DNA from: Vibrio superstes
GTDB lineage: Bacteria > Pseudomonadota > Gammaproteobacteria > Enterobacterales > Vibrionaceae
Length of the DNA: 64,000 nucleotides
Reading direction: 5' to 3'
NCBI RefSeq assembly: GCF_003569005.1
Contig: NZ_BCUR01000001.1
Location: forward strand, 310,001 to 374,000
The notes under the pieces were generated by a model that did not search any database, was not told the origin of the DNA, and saw only the letters and a program-made list of their open reading frames with translations. Of the stretch, positions 62,034-64,000 are shown one piece after another. Numbering within the stretch: position 1 is the stretch's first letter; every line of letters begins with the position of its first letter. The position numbers and the translations under genes are program-made.

Positions 62034-64000
62034 TTAACTCTGAGTCGAAGTGTTATGTAGTATTTTCTTCAATGCATACTCCATATGAGCGTCATCTAGT
62101 TCAACTAGATTTCTTAATTTTTCTTCATGCCAGATCGGTATACCAACAGGATCATTAAGTAATTGACGCCGCGCATACTGGTTGGGAATTGCAGTTTCAT
62201 GGTGCCCCATATAACTAACATAAGCCATAGCTCGATACTTCAATTTTTCATCGATAACCAAGTTTTGGGTATCTAGTAATTTTGATGCATAATCATTTCT
62301 ATCTTTTGGATAGATTAGTTCTAAATGATAATCGAATAGACCAAAGTGACCACACATCATTACCGGAACTCCTAAACTAGTAAGCTCCATTGAAGAGGTA
62401 CCATTCCACAAAACAGCGAGGTCGACTATCTGCGCAATCTCATATGTATTAAAACTCTCATGATCAAGAAATATAACATTATCAGGTAGAGACTGAGGAA
62501 TTAAATCTCTTAGATATTGACCAATTTTCATTGCAATTTCTACTTTTAATTCATGCGGATGCGGTTTAATTAGCACTAACAATTCTGGAGATGACTGAGC
62601 AATTTCAATTGTATGGTTTAACCAATCTTTGAAACCAGAATGGGCAGGTCCCCCATCAAATGGTACAGCAGAATCAAAAACTATTTTCCCAAAACAGCAT
62701 ACTGTCTTCTTACCTTGATCTCTATGCTTGCGTATTTTTGTTATCAGTTCGTTACATACAGGAGTCTGTGAGAAATTTCTATTAACCTTGATTAATGCGT
62801 TGACTTTGTCAACAATATCTTTATTTTCTGGATTTAATGCCAACCAACTCTCGAATTTATTTTTTTCCGGCAAGAAAGCAGCTCTTATCTTTGGATTAAA
62901 AGATTGATTAACGATGCCAAAGCACTTCGAATAATTTGTAGAAAAATTAGAATAATAATTTTCGTAGGCAGCACCAATCGCTACGAAATTCATGTATTCA
63001 GAGTTCTTAGATAATATATAATCTCGAATGCAAGAATAAGGTGCTAAGTGCGAATTTCCACCAATAAATATTAATTTCTTTTTATTATTCCGTGCATAAG
63101 TATATACCCTATCCAAATAGGTAAGAAGAATTGATGCTCGTCTAACTCTAGTAATAAACTGCACTTGGTTAATATCTAAATTGTAGTCCACATCATAAGT
63201 ACGACTTGAACATGCAGATGCTTCATAAAATCCGTGAAAGTAATTTACACCTTTAGACGATATGATTTTCTCTTCAATATTAACATTAAAAATATCGATA
63301 TATTCTATTGTTTGTAACAACCAATCTGCATTAAATTCCCGATTGATCTTATCCAATTGATCGTCGATATCTTTAGTTTTTATTGAAAAAGCATTCAACA
63401 AAGACGTGAACTGAATCGAACTCGCATTGATCCAAGGAAATAACGCGAAAAATTGAGTTTTCGAATTCATACAACCGAGCGAAATGTCAATAATAATGGT
63501 ATCTTGCTTTGTACTTTCATTCTCTGTTGCTAACAGTATTTTATTGCTAGTAGATATATGTCGAATAGTGTCAGCTCTGCTTTTCTGGTTAGAATATAAA
63601 CTAAATGATTTCTTGGTTTTAATTCCGTTAGCTAAAACAGCGCCGTTAATATTACCACGTTGCAGAAGCAACACAAATTTCTGATAATCACTAATATAAG
63701 TATCAAGCAAAATTTCGTCATCTTTCGAGGTCAAAAATTTCTGTTTTTTCTTTCGAGTTAAAAGTACTTTTTCTCGCAATTCAAGTTCACTAGGTTCGAC
63801 ATTACTAGCGTACTGGTTGATGTGAAAATCATGTTGTACTTCAAAGTGGTTTTTCGATAAATAGTTTTCCCAATGACTATTATACTGTTCAAAAAACACA
63901 CCTAAAGCGATGAAATCTTTCTTAATGGATAAATGTAATTTATCTAAATTTCTAATTGGATAAGGAGGTAGATTTTCAAAAAGAAATTTCACAAGTTGAT
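62034..64000 (-). CDS. Large capsule-synthesis-like glycosyltransferase (5' end outside window)
   Basis: At least 652 aa; the frame is open to the right edge, so the GTG at 63992 may not be the true start. The C-terminal part resembles capsule polysaccharide (KpsC/KpsS or LipB-like, GT-B) proteins: LIKPHPHELKVEI, then LWNGTSSMELTSLGVPVMMCG with the E-x7-E-like layout. The N-terminal 350 residues are helical and unfamiliar. An N-terminal recognition domain fused to a transferase is plausible. First visible gene of the minus-strand operon. Confidence 0.6.
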   Translation of the reverse strand, partial: QLVKFLFENLPPYPIRNLDKLHLSIKKDFIALGVFFEQYNSHWENYLSKNHFEVQHDFHINQYASNVEPSELELREKVLLTRKKKQKFLTSKDDEILLDTYISDYQKFVLLLQRGNINGAVLANGIKTKKSFSLYSNQKSRADTIRHISTSNKILLATENESTKQDTIIIDISLGCMNSKTQFFALFPWINASSIQFTSLLNAFSIKTKDIDDQLDKINREFNADWLLQTIEYIDIFNVNIEEKIISSKGVNYFHGFYEASACSSRTYDVDYNLDINQVQFITRVRRASILLTYLDRVYTYARNNKKKLIFIGGNSHLAPYSCIRDYILSKNSEYMNFVAIGAAYENYYSNFSTNYSKCFGIVNQSFNPKIRAAFLPEKNKFESWLALNPENKDIVDKVNALIKVNRNFSQTPVCNELITKIRKHRDQGKKTVCCFGKIVFDSAVPFDGGPAHSGFKDWLNHTIEIAQSSPELLVLIKPHPHELKVEIAMKIGQYLRDLIPQSLPDNVIFLDHESFNTYEIAQIVDLAVLWNGTSSMELTSLGVPVMMCGHFGLFDYHLELIYPKDRNDYASKLLDTQNLVIDEKLKYRAMAYVSYMGHHETAIPNQYARRQLLNDPVGIPIWHEEKLRNLVELDDAHMEYALKKILHNTSTQS

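Overview
The window looks like a Vibrio (Vibrionaceae) chromosome, most likely the secondary chromosome. The evidence is gene content: pstS/pstC, an Lpp/L,D-transpeptidase pair, photolyase, NhaD, a DUF368 (PopT) transporter and a malT / malP-malQ-glgB cluster. From memory, the V. cholerae counterparts carry VCA00xx locus names. This placement is inference; no alignment was run.

Layout. 1-2350: high-affinity phosphate uptake (pstC cut by the window edge, pstS) with PhoB-box-like sites, one of which faces away from pst. 2350-7700: an RhlE-like helicase, an Lpp-type lipoprotein next to its probable L,D-transpeptidase, a CPD photolyase and a TudS-DUF1722 (RudS-type) tRNA desulfidase. 7800-19400: a transposase-like zinc-ribbon protein, a DMT exporter, a YiaW/YiaV pair, a 4 x 140-bp tandem array, a KefG-KefB-MFS operon with ATGA overlaps, NhaD and a peptidase T-like enzyme. 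19450-21640: an array of palindromic CGTCAT...ATGACG repeats, one copy split by an IS110-family (IS1111-type) element. 21750-25190: popT, a small protein, sco, PCu(A)C chaperone and an RsgA paralogue, all overlapping or abutting. 25390-39400: metabolic and envelope genes (amylase, DUF1353, M15 peptidase, queD/queE, porin, methyltransferase/LysR, CDF-like protein, NsrR-controlled nnrS, MBL hydrolase, alpha/beta hydrolase, MAPEG, barrel protein). 39600-50500: glycogen/maltodextrin genes glgB, malQ, malP, and divergent malT with a CRP-like promoter and MalT-box-like hexamers. 50600-64000: a strikingly AT-rich surface-polysaccharide locus with an initiating phosphoglycosyltransferase, an epimerase, a WbpM/CapD-type dehydratase, a GT4, three TagF/TagB-like glycerophosphotransferases, TagD, a repeat-GT-B protein and a capsule-synthesis-like protein. 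It probably makes a glycerol-phosphate-containing glycan.

The most unusual signal is in the IS1111-type element. The non-coding segment downstream of its transposase contains two short stretches, flanking a small hairpin, that match the two sides of the very site it is inserted in. That is the layout expected of a bridge/seeker RNA, and the target is the conserved end of the repeats that fill the intergenic regions here. Other points of interest are a possible PhoB-driven small RNA between pstS and the helicase, a dispersed family of 7-bp-phased AGCT heptads, a clear NsrR operator before nnrS, and the glycerophosphate polymer locus.

Intergenic DNA is rich in palindromic elements with shared CGTCAT/ATGACG ends, on both strands. 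No tRNA, rRNA or CRISPR array was recognised.
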